Positions 33,005-42,680 of a stretch of DNA of 64,000 bases are shown here, one piece after another. The notes beneath the pieces are model-generated. The model ran no database searches. It worked only from the letters and a program-made list of their open reading frames with translations, and had not been told where the DNA came from. How positions within the stretch are numbered: position 1 is the stretch's first letter; the number at the start of each line of letters is the position of its first letter. Origin of the DNA: Neoceratodus forsteri (lineage: Eukaryota > Chordata > Ceratodontiformes > Ceratodontidae); assembly GCA_016271365.2 (NCBI GenBank), contig CM057456.1, positions 891,866,001 through 891,930,000 of the forward strand, in the 5' to 3' direction. A program made the translations under genes and the position numbers.

Positions 33005-33212
33005 CCGATGCTGGAGATTCGACGGCGGGAAAAAAAACTGAGGATTATGGGGGACCGCCTCCATATGTACTACGTCTGACGTCGGGGGCAGGACCGACAT
33101 CAGAGGCGGTCCCCACTGAATACTGCTAGCTAGAAAATTTCCGTGGGATCCTGGCACCTGCCGGCTTCAGTCCCAATGGTGTAACCTGCTGCAAGAGCTG
33201 TTTCTCGAAGTA
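33005..33212 (-). repeat. DIRS-D right ITR
   Basis: Inverse of 31155-31313 with few differences; ends GAGCTGTTTCTCGAAG at the LINE junction (TAACATCC). It lacks the terminal palindrome of the left end. Confidence 0.9.
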
Positions 33213-33417
33213 ACATCCAGATTTAAGTCAGACTTTGTTCTCTTACATTTGACCAATTGTTTCCTATCCTGTAAGTAATGATGGAACCAAATAAATGTGC
33301 GAGTATCTATGTCTAGGTGACCACGTTTGGTGAGAAGGTGATCATGATTCACCAGTTCGAATGCTGTTGTGAGGTCTATGACTATGGCCCTGGTGGCAAG
33401 ACCAAGATTCATAGCCC

Positions 33418-33717
33418 CTAGGACATCCATAGGAAATCAGGCGAGGGGCATGTCCATCCCATGATTCTTCCTAAATCCATGCTGCGCATCTCAGACAAGA
33501 TCTGACTGTATACAAGCTTCTCTAGAGCTTTTGATAGTGTGCTGAGGATTGACATTGGTCTGTAGTTCTCCACTGCCTCGTTGGTACCACCTTTATGGAT
33601 AGGGACCAACATGGAAGTTTTCCATTTCTTCCTGTAACAAAGAGTAATACAGTTTGCTAGCCACTTGGACAAGCACTGTTTAGAAACTGTGACACCCTCT
33701 TTCCTAGGGGCAAACAA
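33418..33717 (-). other. Accidental chimeric ORF: recombinase fused to LINE RT
   Basis: One 99-codon frame begins with DIRS-E recombinase (SKQCLSKWLANCITLCY) and runs across the LINE 5' junction near 33635 into LINE RT (KKWKTSMLVPIHKGG). It is a by-product of the insertion, not a gene with an expected function. Confidence 0.75.
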
Positions 33718-34960
33718 AACAAAAAGCTGTTAGGACTTCCTACAGTCCTTGGTACAGTGTGTACAGTTACCTACGTATTCTATGCACATCTAAAGTGTGT
33801 AGCAATGCTTCCCCTGGATTGGAATGCTCTGGGTAATACATTGGCAGGTGGATGGTTTGATTTAAAGTAAACTCAGACACCACCTTTGGTAGAAATTTAG
33901 GATTAGTAAGCAAAGACACCCCATCTTTGTGGAAAATCAAATAAGGAGACATCGGCCCGGTGGCGCTGAGGGTTGAGGCACTGGACGCCACACCTCGCAC
34001 CACGCCGGCGACCCGTGTTCGGGAACGAGCACGGGTGGCCGGGTTTGCGGGCGGAGATGGATTGAGCATCCGGAGGACTGCTCTCCATCTCCGGGTGGGA
34101 TTGGTCGCCGGTGCTTGTCTGACCCAGCGGAGGCTGGGGATCGCAGCACGAGCCGCAAGACAGGGGAAGGCGGACGTGGTAGACGCTGACTAGTGCGCAC
34201 ACGGGAGCGTGCCCGCACTTCAGTCGCTGGCGCCATTGCACGCCACGGCCCGTCGAGGAAAACAGAAAAATGAGGTCCGCAACGCGGCTGATGTTGCCTC
34301 GTGCCACTCCTGGAGGACGCCCCTGGCATGGATCCGCTGTGGTGGGTCGAGTTGCTCCTCACCACCCCTGCCGCGAAGGGTAATCGCGGGTGCTGAAGGA
34401 GGGTCTCATGTCCGGGGATGGCACCGAGGAACGACGAGCGCGGGCGAAGAAGCCGAGCCCGTGGGAGAAAATAACACCCAAAAAAAAATAAGGAGACATA
34501 CACATAGAGCCTGTAACTCTGATATCTTTCGAGACAAGTAATTGTAACTAAAAATAATGCTTTCCAAGAGAGGAAGCGTAAGCTATAAGTCGTGGCTGAC
34601 TTAAAACAAGCCAAAGTGAGCTTTTCCAAAATAAAAGTCCTGGGACTGAATTGCATATAGGAGGATTTAAATGTAAAATGCCTCTCAAGAATGTATGGGC
34701 TACCTCCAGCTGAGTCACCATATGACCATCTATAGGCACGTGGAAAGCTGATATGGCAGCCAGGTGCTCTTTGACTGAGAAATACTGCAAGCCTAAATCT
34801 GATAAGGGCAGCAGGTACTCTAGAACATGATTAACCAGACAGGTAAACGAATCCAGGTGGCGAGAAGTGGCCAATAAAGTGAACCACTTCCACATCATGA
34901 AGTAAGTAGACCTGGTGGATGATTTTCTAGCAGCCACCAGAATATCTGCCATTTTTTGGA
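33636..34960 (-). pseudogene. DIRS-E tyrosine recombinase, main part, split by a SINE
   Basis: N-terminal block 34548-34952: STRSTYFMMWKWFTLL, LGLQYFSVKEHLAAISAFHV, HTFLRGILHLNPP. Then SWKALFLVTITCLERYQSYR, where other copies have SARRISELQAL, so the first catalytic Arg region is out of frame. After the SINE: SPYLIFHKDGVSLLTNPKFL and PKVVSEFTLNQTIHLP (33767-33950). It runs to the LINE junction and finishes at 29490-29742. The HxxR block falls at the LINE insertion and was not found. Confidence 0.85.
33941..34499 (+). mobile_element. GC-rich tRNA-like SINE with target duplication and poly(A)
   Basis: A 535-bp unit (33953-34487) flanked by ATAAGGAGACAT (33941-33952 and 34488-34499) and ending in CACCC followed by an A run. 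The head GGTGGCGCTGAGGGTTGAGG resembles a pol III A box (TGGCnnAGTGG-like), and GTTCGGGAAC at about 34017 resembles a B box 50 bp downstream. Removing it with one duplication rejoins the DIRS-E recombinase. The poly(A) end suggests L1-type mobilisation. The body (34030-34480) matches no SINE family I know, and the 239-codon minus-strand frame across it is a by-product. Confidence 0.8.
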
Positions 34961-35136
34961 AACTCCAAAATGGGTTATAGCTATGTCTTCAGGAGCCATG
35001 CACGCAAATAGAGAGACTTCAGATCTGGATGGACCAGGATTCCCTGTTCCTGGGACAGCAGACCATTGCACAGGGGCAGAGGTACTAAGGGTTCCACTGC
35101 CAGCTGTTGCAGCAGGGGGAACCAGATCTGTTGAGG

Positions 35137-36600
35137 CTACAGGGAAGCAATAAGTATCAGAGTTGCCCCTTCTATTTTCAGCTTGAGTAGTACTCTCTGA
35201 ATTAGAGGAAAGGGAGAGAAGGCATACAGAAGCCTCCCTTTCCAAGAAAGGGACAACATATCTCGCCAGCAAACTTCAAACCCTGGAGTGAGCAAGCAGG
35301 AAAGTGGCAGTTTTGTGTTGTGCAGGGACACAAAAGGGTCCAACTCTGGATGACCCATCTTTCAAACAGACAGTCAACCACGAAGGTCAACAGTCACCCC
35401 TCATGCATGCTGGACTGTGATTGGCTGAGCTTGTCCGCCAAGACATTTTGGATGCCTGGGACATGTACTGCTGACAGTTCTAGACTATGTTCCAGAGCCC
35501 AATACCAAACCCTCATGACTTCCCTGTACAGCAGGCAGAGTCCCCGTTTGTTGATGTAATGCATTACACTGACATTGTCCATCTGTATTAACAAAGGACC
35601 TGGTGGTCAAGTTGGAAGGTCCTGAGTCCACAAAGAACAGCCCTCATTGCCAGAACATAAACGTGCAAGGTGCTCTCCATCTGAGTCCATGTACCATGTG
35701 TCTAATGAGTGAGGAACCAGGTGCGCCCCGCCATCCACGCCCTGAAGCATCCGTGGTGAGGATCTGAAAAGGGGAGGGGATCAGGAATGGAACCCCCTTC
35801 AGCAGGTTGCTGGGTTCCATCCACCACTTGAGCACTCTGTGCACAGGGGATGTGACTAGAACCATCTGTTCTAGGTTGTCAGTGAGCTGATCCCACTGGA
35901 CTTTTAAGGTCCACTCAGCAATCTGCATATGCAATCTGGCCAGTGGTACTGTGACAATAGCTGGAGCCATGAATCCCAGAAGGTGCAAAAATGTTCTTGC
36001 CGAGACATAATAACTGTCATGTACTAACTGTGCTTACACAATCAGATGGTCAGCTCTGTCCACAGACAGAAAAGCCAAGCTCTGTGCTGTGTCCAGGACT
36101 CCCCTACGTACTGCAGTTGCTGACAAGGTGTCAACACGGATTTTGATATGCTGCCTGCCACCCCCAGAGCATCAAACAGATGTCTGGTTCGAGCCAAGGT
36201 TAGTAACAGCTGGTCACTGAAGTGGGCCTTCAATAGCCAATTGTCCAGATAAGGGAAACCATACAGGATTTCCCTTCAAAGAGCTCACGCCACCACTGCT
36301 AAGCGTTTGGTAAAGACCCATGGTGCAGAAGATAAGCCAAAGGGCAATACTCTGAATTGGTAATGTTACCCTTAAAACAGGGACCCCAAAATCTTTTCTG
36401 TGAGGTTTCTTAACTTTGATATGGAGGTAGGTATCCTTCATATCTAGGAAACATATCCAAATCCAGTTTGCACTAACGGGAGGAGGCCCTACAAAGTGAC
36501 TATTCGGAGTTTCTTGTATTCTATAAAGAAGTTTAGATCCCTTAGATCCAGAATAGGCCTCAGGTCTCCTGTCCACCTCTGGAACAAGGAAGTACTGGGA
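35137..36600 (-). pseudogene. DIRS-E RT and RNase H, broken
   Basis: RT: PPPVSANWIWICFLDMKDTY then LHIKVKKP (motif A) in 36214-36576; FPYLDNWLL at about 36240-36256 (YLDN in place of YLDD). RNase H: ILTTDASGRGWRGAPGSSL (35644-35988), IQMDNVSVMHYINKRG and VHVPGIQNVLADKLSQ (35394-35594). Connector: WVIQSWTLLCPCTTQN frames and LYAFSPFPLIQRVLLKL near 35200. Several frameshifts. The shared YLDN with DIRS-F is notable. Confidence 0.85.
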
Positions 36601-36638
36601 ATAAAACCCTGTGCTCCTCTCTTCTAGAGGGACCAGTT

Positions 36639-38560
36639 CTATGGCCCGTTTCTGGAGCCTAGTCTGTATTTCCTCCAGTAACAGGGGGTGGGTGCCCTAG
36701 AGGATATTTTGTAATAAGTGGGGGATGATCTGGAGGGTTGTACAGAAGTTCCAGGACATGCCCCTCTTCTATAATAACCAGAACCCATGCATCTGAAGTT
36801 CCATCTCCCCAATGGTTTAAGTGAAGAGATAGTTGACCCCCTACAACCACCTCTGGAGGTAAAGGAGGTTGGGGGTGTATAAGGAGTCAGGCGAGCCAGT
36901 AGGGATGGTGCCACCAGCTCCCATCACCTCTAGGAGCTTTTGAGTGGGCACCTGGAGCGGTACCGGGACTGGCAAGGCCCCTTCTCCTTTGCCTCACCCT
37001 CTTGTCTGGGAGCTGGGTGCTGTCTAAAACCAGCTGGATGAAGAGTACCTCTGCTCCTACCCCCTGGGATGCATATGGTATAAGAAGGGCACAGACTGCA
37101 CATCATTAGCAAAACCTGCCACCCTGAGTGATGAACATTTCCTGAGACTGATGCCAGAAACCGTAGCTCTGACAGAAGCATCTACTACATCACAGGCTGT
37201 GTGGAGCAAATATTGGCCACATCAGCCCCAGCAATAAGAGCTTTCAGAAATTCGTATTTAGGGGTACTCTCAGACAAGGCTTTGCAGCTGCCTTGGCCTC
37301 TTCTTCAGAGGGTGTTCTGATACTTCATCATGTGGGCCTGGTAACTGACAATGCAAAGGCTTGATCATGCAGAGGCATATGTTCTTTTGCCTATGAAATC
37401 CAACCTCCTAGATTCTTTACCAGGAGAAAGGGAATGGAGAGGCTCAGGTGCCCTATACCTGTCATGGGCAGCATTAATGCCCACTGAATCAGTCTCAGGT
37501 TGTGTGGCACAAAAAGGCTTCCAGAAGGGCCCATATACATTTTGCGTCACTTCCTGGGGACAGTAGGTACAGTGTTGTTTGTGCCAGACAGCAAAGGTGG
37601 CATCCACTCAAGCTGGAAGCAGAGGAGGCACCACAATGGCATGAGACTCAGGCAGTTCCAAGAACTCCCATCAAGTTCTTCTTAGTAGTGTCCTGCTCCT
37701 CCAGGACAAATACCATAGCAGCTCCCAAATGATGCATCAGAGTGAGGAAGTTAGGATCCTCTGGAGGGGACCATGGGGTGTTCACCACAGAGTCCTCACA
37801 ACACACAGAAACAGAACATAAGCCTCTTTCGTATGGGCTTTCAGCATAATCCTGAGCCTCATCTGCCTCACTCTGCATCATAAGATCAGGATTGTACTCA
37901 TACTTATAAACAGGGTCAATGGGAAGCAGGGAGAGCCAGCGATGTCAGTGGTGGCAGAGTAGGTGGTTGGGGTAAGAAAGTATCTTGCAGCATCGATGGA
38001 ACAAGGAGGCCAGGCAGTAAGCATCTTATGTCAGGGTAGGAGAATTGCCTGAGCGTCGACGCCACTATGGTTGAAAGGGCATGACTGTAGGGTTGATAGG
38101 AGAGGCTGAGTTTCGATGTCGACATACTAACCGTAAAAGGCACTGTAGTGCCTCGCCAAACCCCAACATCGATTATTGTGTCGACTATCTGGGGGCAGCC
38201 TGCGCCTGCGCCCAGCAGATGATGTTGAAGTGAGGTCATACCTGAGGAAACGAGGGGTGACCGAAGGCACTGGGAGGCTCTCTCCTTGTCTTTGTCCCGG
38301 TGCTTGTGCTTGTGACTCCCTGACACTTTTTCCAAGGACTTGGACGACCGTGATTCAGTCGACTGGGTCAGTGATGCTACCGTCTTTTGTTTGCGCTCCT
38401 TCTCCATTCTAGCTGCAGTCTTCAGTAGAATAAACTTTTCCAAAGCCCCTTTACAGCATCACCTAGTTGCTGAATTAAACACCTGACAAATTTCACAGGC
38501 TTTCATGTTATGGTCGAGGCCTAGGAAGCAGACACAAACATTGTGGGAGCCTCCACGGTA
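36639..38560 (-). pseudogene. DIRS-E gag-like protein, broken
   Basis: The N-terminal Cys cluster at 38470-38545 reads CVCFLGLDHNMKACEICQVF, the conserved pattern with one Cys changed to Phe. Then KLLQLGD-like sequence and a Lys/Ser-rich stretch (SGSHKHKHRDKDKERAS) in 37916-38443. The C-terminal part (36639-37885) is in several frames with acidic and Pro-rich pieces. The capsid-like block lies near 37100-37200 but is too broken to quote. Confidence 0.7.
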
Positions 38561-38689
38561 GATCTTTTTTCTGCACTCACAGTATCAGAAGAGTTTTGTC
38601 AGTTCTTTTGACAATATACAGATTGTTGAAAATAACTACAAAAGTGATTACTTTCGGATATAGAAAATAAACAAACAGTGGCTATTGCA

Positions 38690-38928
38690 GCAGCTTTTCC
38701 AGAGCAGTCCAACAAGTCTGACTGACAGCAGGAAAAGAACTGAGGAGAGGAGGGGCTGCCTGTGTTTATGTACACGTTGACATCCAACGTCATCGTGGAC
38801 AGCCCCTGGCTGGTTGACTGCTTGAAAACGTTTTCATGTAGTCCTAGTGCCTGGCAGCTATAAGTTCCATGGGTGTGACCTGATGAAAGAGATATCATCG
38901 AAGAAAATCTACACAACCTGCAGAGCTT
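38690..38928 (-). repeat. DIRS-E right ITR
   Basis: Inverse of the left ITR: GTTGTCCATGGGTGTGACCT-type order read from 38928 inward, with CTCTTTCATCAGGTCACACC and GTGTACATAAACACAGGCAG landmarks in reverse complement. Ends near ATCGAAGAAAATCTACACAA. Confidence 0.8.
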
Positions 38929-38984
38929 CCAACCTGTCTCACTTTCTATGAGACTTCACAATGCCCCTCTGCTTTCTGCCCCCC

Positions 38985-39079
38985 ATTAAGAAAAAAGAAA
39001 AAATTACTCAGCTTAGTAATCTTGTCTCTTCCAAGGTATTCTTCAATATTCATAACTCTTGCAATCAGCCTTCGAAATT
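38985..39079 (-). repeat. DIRS-G left ITR, outer part
   Basis: AAAAAATTACTCAGCTTAGT then AATCTTGTCTCTTCCAAGGT and TTCAATATTCATAACTCTTG is the inverse of the DIRS-G ICR at 45630-45735 and of the right end near 52070. The ITR breaks off after CAGCCTTCGAA at 39079 and continues at 45213 (AGAACTGCCTGGAG). The short palindrome ATTACT/AGTAAT marks the terminus. Confidence 0.8.
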
Positions 39080-39884
39080 TCTATCTTGCTTTATCTTAAA
39101 TGCAAGTCTGCATTTATTTTACTCAAGAAACGTCATGCAAATGGCATCTTTTTCTCACATTTTACATTATTTTTTCATGCAATTTGTGACTTTTTTCATG
39201 CAAACCTGTGTAATTTCTCAAGCAATCTTGCAGTACGTTGCCGCATAATTTTTATGCAATTTGTACTAATTTTATTCACACAGCCTCATGTCATTTTTCC
39301 CTTATGCATGTTGCCTCTGCTGCACTGCTATGGGATTTCATCACATGTGGGTCTTCTGGAGCTTACTCTGCAGGTTTTGGTTAGCTATTTTCTGGCCCCA
39401 GTTGCATGACCTAGGTTATGCTGTTGATTTGGTATGGCTACCCTGCAGGGTGCCCTCATCCTGGTCTCCTGCCATTTGCTTTGCTTGGGGAGTTCTCGGG
39501 ATTTTAAGCCCACTGTTTCTATCATACACCATTTGGGTCCCATCCACTTGCCTTGCATCATTTACCTTTTCAGTGGATAGTTTCGGTGTTTTTCCTGTGT
39601 CTTCTGCCAGGTGAATTTTCAGTCTCCTGGCTTCGGCCAGTCCAGCCATAGACAAAGAGCTGCCCACTCAGAGCAAGTTCTCTAGTATTTTGTTGGAATC
39701 CTCTCTATGGTTCTCTTTGATGGAACTCTAGTTTCTGATTTCTCCTTTTATTTTGAAAGGCTCCGTTCTACTTCATTAAGTCCCAGGCTACTCTAGTGCA
39801 GACATACTGTTCCTCATATTGTTTCATTTTTATTTTTTAGACAAAGATAGATAGATAGACAGACAGACAGTGTATATATAGTAC
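39080..39884. other. Unassigned insert ending in a (GATA)/(GACA) microsatellite
   Basis: AT-rich, no coding signal in any frame. It ends with AGATAGATAGATAGACAGAC then AGACAGTGTATATATA, directly against the DIRS-F left end. It could be part of the CR1-d or another insertion into the DIRS-G ITR; I cannot name it. Confidence 0.45.
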
Positions 39885-40130
39885 AGTCATGTAAGAACTT
39901 ACCATAACAGCAGATCTTTGAGAGAGGATCTTGCAGTAGGTATTCACCAATAGGACTAAGCCGTCAGGTGTCAGGACCCCTCAGAAAAATCTTCTAGCTA
40001 GCAGTCTCTGGCGGGGACCACCCCCAACGTCACCTGACCGACGTCAGCACACATCAGTATAAAGGGCCGGTCCCCAGGCCCGCTCTCCAGTTCTTCCGCC
40101 GGAGGCAGACAGGGCATGACAGGAGAAGAG
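39885..40130 (-). repeat. DIRS-F left ITR
   Basis: Begins GTACAGTCATGTAAGAACTT then ACCATAACAGCAGATCTTTG, the same terminal near-palindrome as DIRS-D, then GGATCTTGCAGTAGGTATTC. The landmark TCTAGCTAGCAGT is shared with DIRS-D. The right partner is deleted. Confidence 0.85.
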
Positions 40131-40189
40131 GATATGTCCCCCTAAAAAAAGAAGAAACTCAGGGGGACAGAGGGAGGGAAAGCAAGACC

Positions 40190-40290
40190 TACTGCAAGAG
40201 CCTCTCTCAAAGATCTACTGTTATAATAAGTTCTTAAGTAACTGTACTATCTTACTTCGAGAGGGCTCTTGCAGTAGGTATTCACCAACA
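40190..40290 (-). repeat. DIRS-F internal complementary region
   Basis: AGATCTACTGTTATAATAAG then TTCTTAAGTAACTGTACTAT is the inverse of the left terminus, and TTACTTCGAGAGGGCTCTTG then CAGTAGGTATTCACC supplies the inverse of the missing right terminus. Confidence 0.9.
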
Positions 40291-40299
40291 GGACTGAGT

Positions 40300-41680
40300 C
40301 CCAAGCAGTTCGGAACAAGGCAGAAGCCAGGGGAGGAAGAGAAATACTGTTCACAGAAATAAATCTGGCAAACTCTGGGCTCAAGAAAGGAGCCCCTGCA
40401 AAACCGTCAGACCAAACCCTGCCCTGCAGCGAGAGGCATCGTCCAAACTGTAATGCTTGGTAAAGGTATGGACAGACGTCCAGGTAGCCGCTGCGCAAAT
40501 CTCTGCAGATGAAACATTCCTGAAACAAGCCTCTGGTAGAATGACCCTTCACCTGACACAGAAGGGTTTTATTGTACTTGTTGTAACAGCAGGTAATGCA
40601 GTTGGCCAACCACCTGGAGAGGCACTGTTTAGAAACAGCAAGGCCCTCCTTCTTAGGTGCGAAGGAAACAAAAAGTTGGTCTGTTTTCCTGATATCTTTG
40701 GTTCTATGGGTATATAGTACTGTAGAATTCAATGCATGTCAAGAGTATGCAAGAGATACTCTCCCTGGTTAGAATGTTCCGGCAAAAAAATGGAAGTTCA
40801 ATGGCCTGGTTGAGTGTGGACTCCACTACCACTTTGGGTAAGAACTTGGGATTGGTCCTCATGGCCACTCTGTCCCTGTGAAAAATCAAATAAGGGATTT
40901 TGCACACAAGTGCCTGGAGTTCAGAGATCCTCCAAGCCGAAGTGATGGCCATAAGAAAGAGCGTCTTCCAAGAGAGGAAACGCAAATCTGCCTCGGCTGC
41001 CGGCTCAAAGGGGAGCAGCGTGAGCTTTTCCAAAAGGGAATTGAGGTCCCAGGGGGGGAGTAGGGTTGTGGTTAGGGGGCTTCAAATGAAGAACCCTTCG
41101 GAGAAAAGTTTTGGATACCTTCAGCTGAGCAACAGACCTATCGTCAAGGGGTAGGTGGTAGACCGAAATGGCTGACAGATGTACTTTTAGAGAAGAATAA
41201 CGGAGACCCAAGTCAAAGAGGTACCTGAGGTAATCCGGGATCCTGGCCACCGGGCAGAAGAAGGGTTCCAAATTCTTGGCTTCTGCCCAAATGGAGAACC
41301 GCTTTCACTTCATGGCGTAAGCAGATCTAGTGGAAGGCTTTCTAGCCTCCACCAAAATATTAGCTACCTCAGGAGAAACGCCAAAGCAAGCAACGACTAT
41401 GTCTGAAGGAGCCAGGCATGAAGGTGAAGGGATTTGAGGCCTGAATGGACATGGGTACCCTGATCCTGGGTCAGCAGGTCCTGGGATATCGTAAGAGGAA
41501 CAGAAGGCTCTTCTGACAACCACTGCAGTAGACAGAACTAGGCTTGCCTGGGCCAGAAGGAAGCGATGAGAATCATGAGTGCCCCTTCCACCCCGTGCTT
41601 CTTCAGAACTCTCGGGATCAAAATACTGAAGGGAAGGCATAAATGAATCTGTCCCTCCAACAAAGACACAGTGCATCCTG
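40300..41680 (-). pseudogene. DIRS-F tyrosine recombinase, broken
   Basis: N-terminal blocks: STRSAYAMK (41305-41676), LGLRYSSLKVHLSAISVYHL and KTFLRRVLHLKPP (41005-41271). Catalytic core: FLMAITSAWRISELQALV with the first catalytic Arg kept, IPYLIFHRDRVAMRTNPKFL (40704-41033), VKGHSTRG (HxxR, 40247-40732), and TSVHTFTKHYSLD near 40470-40500 (Tyr nucleophile). All catalytic residues can be found, but in at least three frames. Confidence 0.88.
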
Positions 41681-41754
41681 CCAAAAACAGCCGTGACCTA
41701 GAGTGAGCGAGCAAAAGGCGGGAAGTTTGGTGTTGCTGGGGGAGGCAAAGAGAT

Positions 41755-42680
41755 CTATCTGTGCGTACCCCACTGAGCGAATACATTATCTACCACCTCC
41801 TGCTTGACTTCCCGCTCATGAGCTCTGACTGAGAACCGGCTGATAGAGTCTGCCAGAGTGTTTTGTACCCCTGGCACGTGTACCGCTTTCCGATGAAGGC
41901 TGTGCTGTGAGGCCCAATACCACACCCTCACTGCTTCTCGACACAAGGGATAGGAACGAGTTCCCTGTTTGCTGAGGTACCAGACTACACACATGCTATC
42001 TGACTGTACCAGGAGATGGCTGGGAAGGATGAAGGTGTGAAGGACCTGCACAGCATACAGGACTGCCCTCAGTTCAAGCACGTTGATGTGCAATGGAAGC
42101 TCGGAGGGGGACCAGCTCCCCTGGGTTTTGTGAGACTTGTGGTGCGCTCCCCAGCCGACCCCTGAGGCATCTGTAGTCGGGGTTTGTTTGGGGTTGGCAG
42201 GGCAGAAGGGAACCCCTTGGTTTAGGTTCTCCGGATCCAACCACCAATGGAGATCCCGGATCACTGGGTCTGAGATAAGGACCTCCAGGTCTAGGTGATC
42301 CACTGTCTGATCCCACTGAGATCTGAGGGTCCATTGTAAAACCCTCATGTGAAGCCTGGCTAGAGGCACAGTTGGGATGGCAGCTGCCATAAGGCGGAAA
42401 AGTCGAAGGACCTTGTGACCCGGAACACATCTGTGAGATATCAGGGAATGAACCTGAAGATGCAGAGTTTCTATCCTGTCTGTGAGAAGGAAGGCTCTGC
42501 CTAGGGTGGTATCCAAAAATTCCCCAATGAATTGCAGCCGTTGACATGGGATCAAATGAGACATGGCATGATTGATGGCAATGCCAACGCTGGCAAAGGT
42601 CTCCTGGGTGAGGGAAAGGGAATGCAGAAGGTCTTCCCTGGAAGTGGCTGCAATCAGCCAATTGTCCAGGTATGGAAATG
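41755..42680 (-). pseudogene. DIRS-F RNase H and end of RT
   Basis: A 269-codon open frame (41755-42564) holds the RT-RNase H connector and a full RNase H: TPTTDASGVGWGAHH, HINVLELRAVLYAVQVLH, LLVQSDSMCVVWYLSKQGTR and VHVPGVQNTLADSISRF, so the Asp, Glu, Asp, Asp residues are all present. Just upstream, 42560-42680 reads FPYLDNWLIAATSREDLLHS, with YLDN instead of YLDD. The frame ends in VDNVFAQWGTHR. The rest of RT is lost at the CR1-d junction. Confidence 0.9.

Larger units (their letters stand above)
31115..33212 (-). mobile_element. DIRS-D, internally deleted non-autonomous DIRS
   Basis: About 2.1 kb: left ITR (31115-31313), ICR (31478-31595), a gag-like region (31600-33000) and right ITR (33005-33212). 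RT, RNase H and nearly all of the recombinase are missing; only a few bases after the ICR (CCAAGCAATACTGG) correspond to the recombinase end seen in DIRS-F. It interrupts the Rex1-like LINE at a single point with no target duplication, as expected for recombinase-mediated DIRS insertion. Confidence 0.88.
29743..33635 (-). mobile_element. Rex1-like LINE fragment, split by DIRS-D
   Basis: Minus-strand LINE in two parts, 33635-33213 (RT N-terminal part) and 31114-29743 (RT C-terminal part and 3' end). Motifs: WKTSMLVPIHKGG, NYRPMSILSTLSKALEKLVY, AIVIDLTTAFELVNHDHLL (motif A), GVPQGSILRPLLFS (motif B, reading across from the other side of DIRS-D), LLYAYNAIIYRSS (motif C, YADD changed to YAYN), NKLVLNLKKTKAVLFG and SIKYLGMHLDQELTLKTHVE. 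The last blocks resemble Rex1/Babar RTs; clade assignment is moderate. It is 5'-truncated and sits inside the DIRS-E recombinase. Confidence 0.8.
28995..38928 (-). mobile_element. DIRS-E, complete but heavily interrupted DIRS element
   Basis: Left ITR 28995-29215, ICR 29372-29485, recombinase (29490-29742 plus 33636-34960), RT/RNase H 35137-36600, gag 36639-38560, right ITR 38690-38928. Without its inserts (a LINE containing a second DIRS, and a SINE) it is about 5.5 kb, like DIRS-H. The two ITRs match over about 200 bp (CTCTTTCATCAGG, CCACACC, AACTTATAG, CATGAAAAC, TGTACATAAAC landmarks). Confidence 0.88.
39885..42680 (-). mobile_element. DIRS-F, left half of a DIRS element
   Basis: Left ITR (39885-40130), ICR (40190-40290), recombinase (40300-41680) and RNase H with the end of RT (41755-42680). 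Gag, most of RT and the right ITR are missing; the break at about 42675 coincides with the first base of CR1-d. Closely related to DIRS-E and DIRS-D by ITR and protein sequence. Confidence 0.88.

Noticed and set aside
31115..33212. LTR retrotransposon or solo LTR
   Set aside because: The terminal repeats are inverted, not direct, there is no TG...CA boundary or target duplication, and an ICR is present.
33937..34656. 239-codon minus-strand open frame
   Set aside because: It runs across the SINE and both target duplications into the DIRS-E recombinase. High GC explains its length; no coherent domain.
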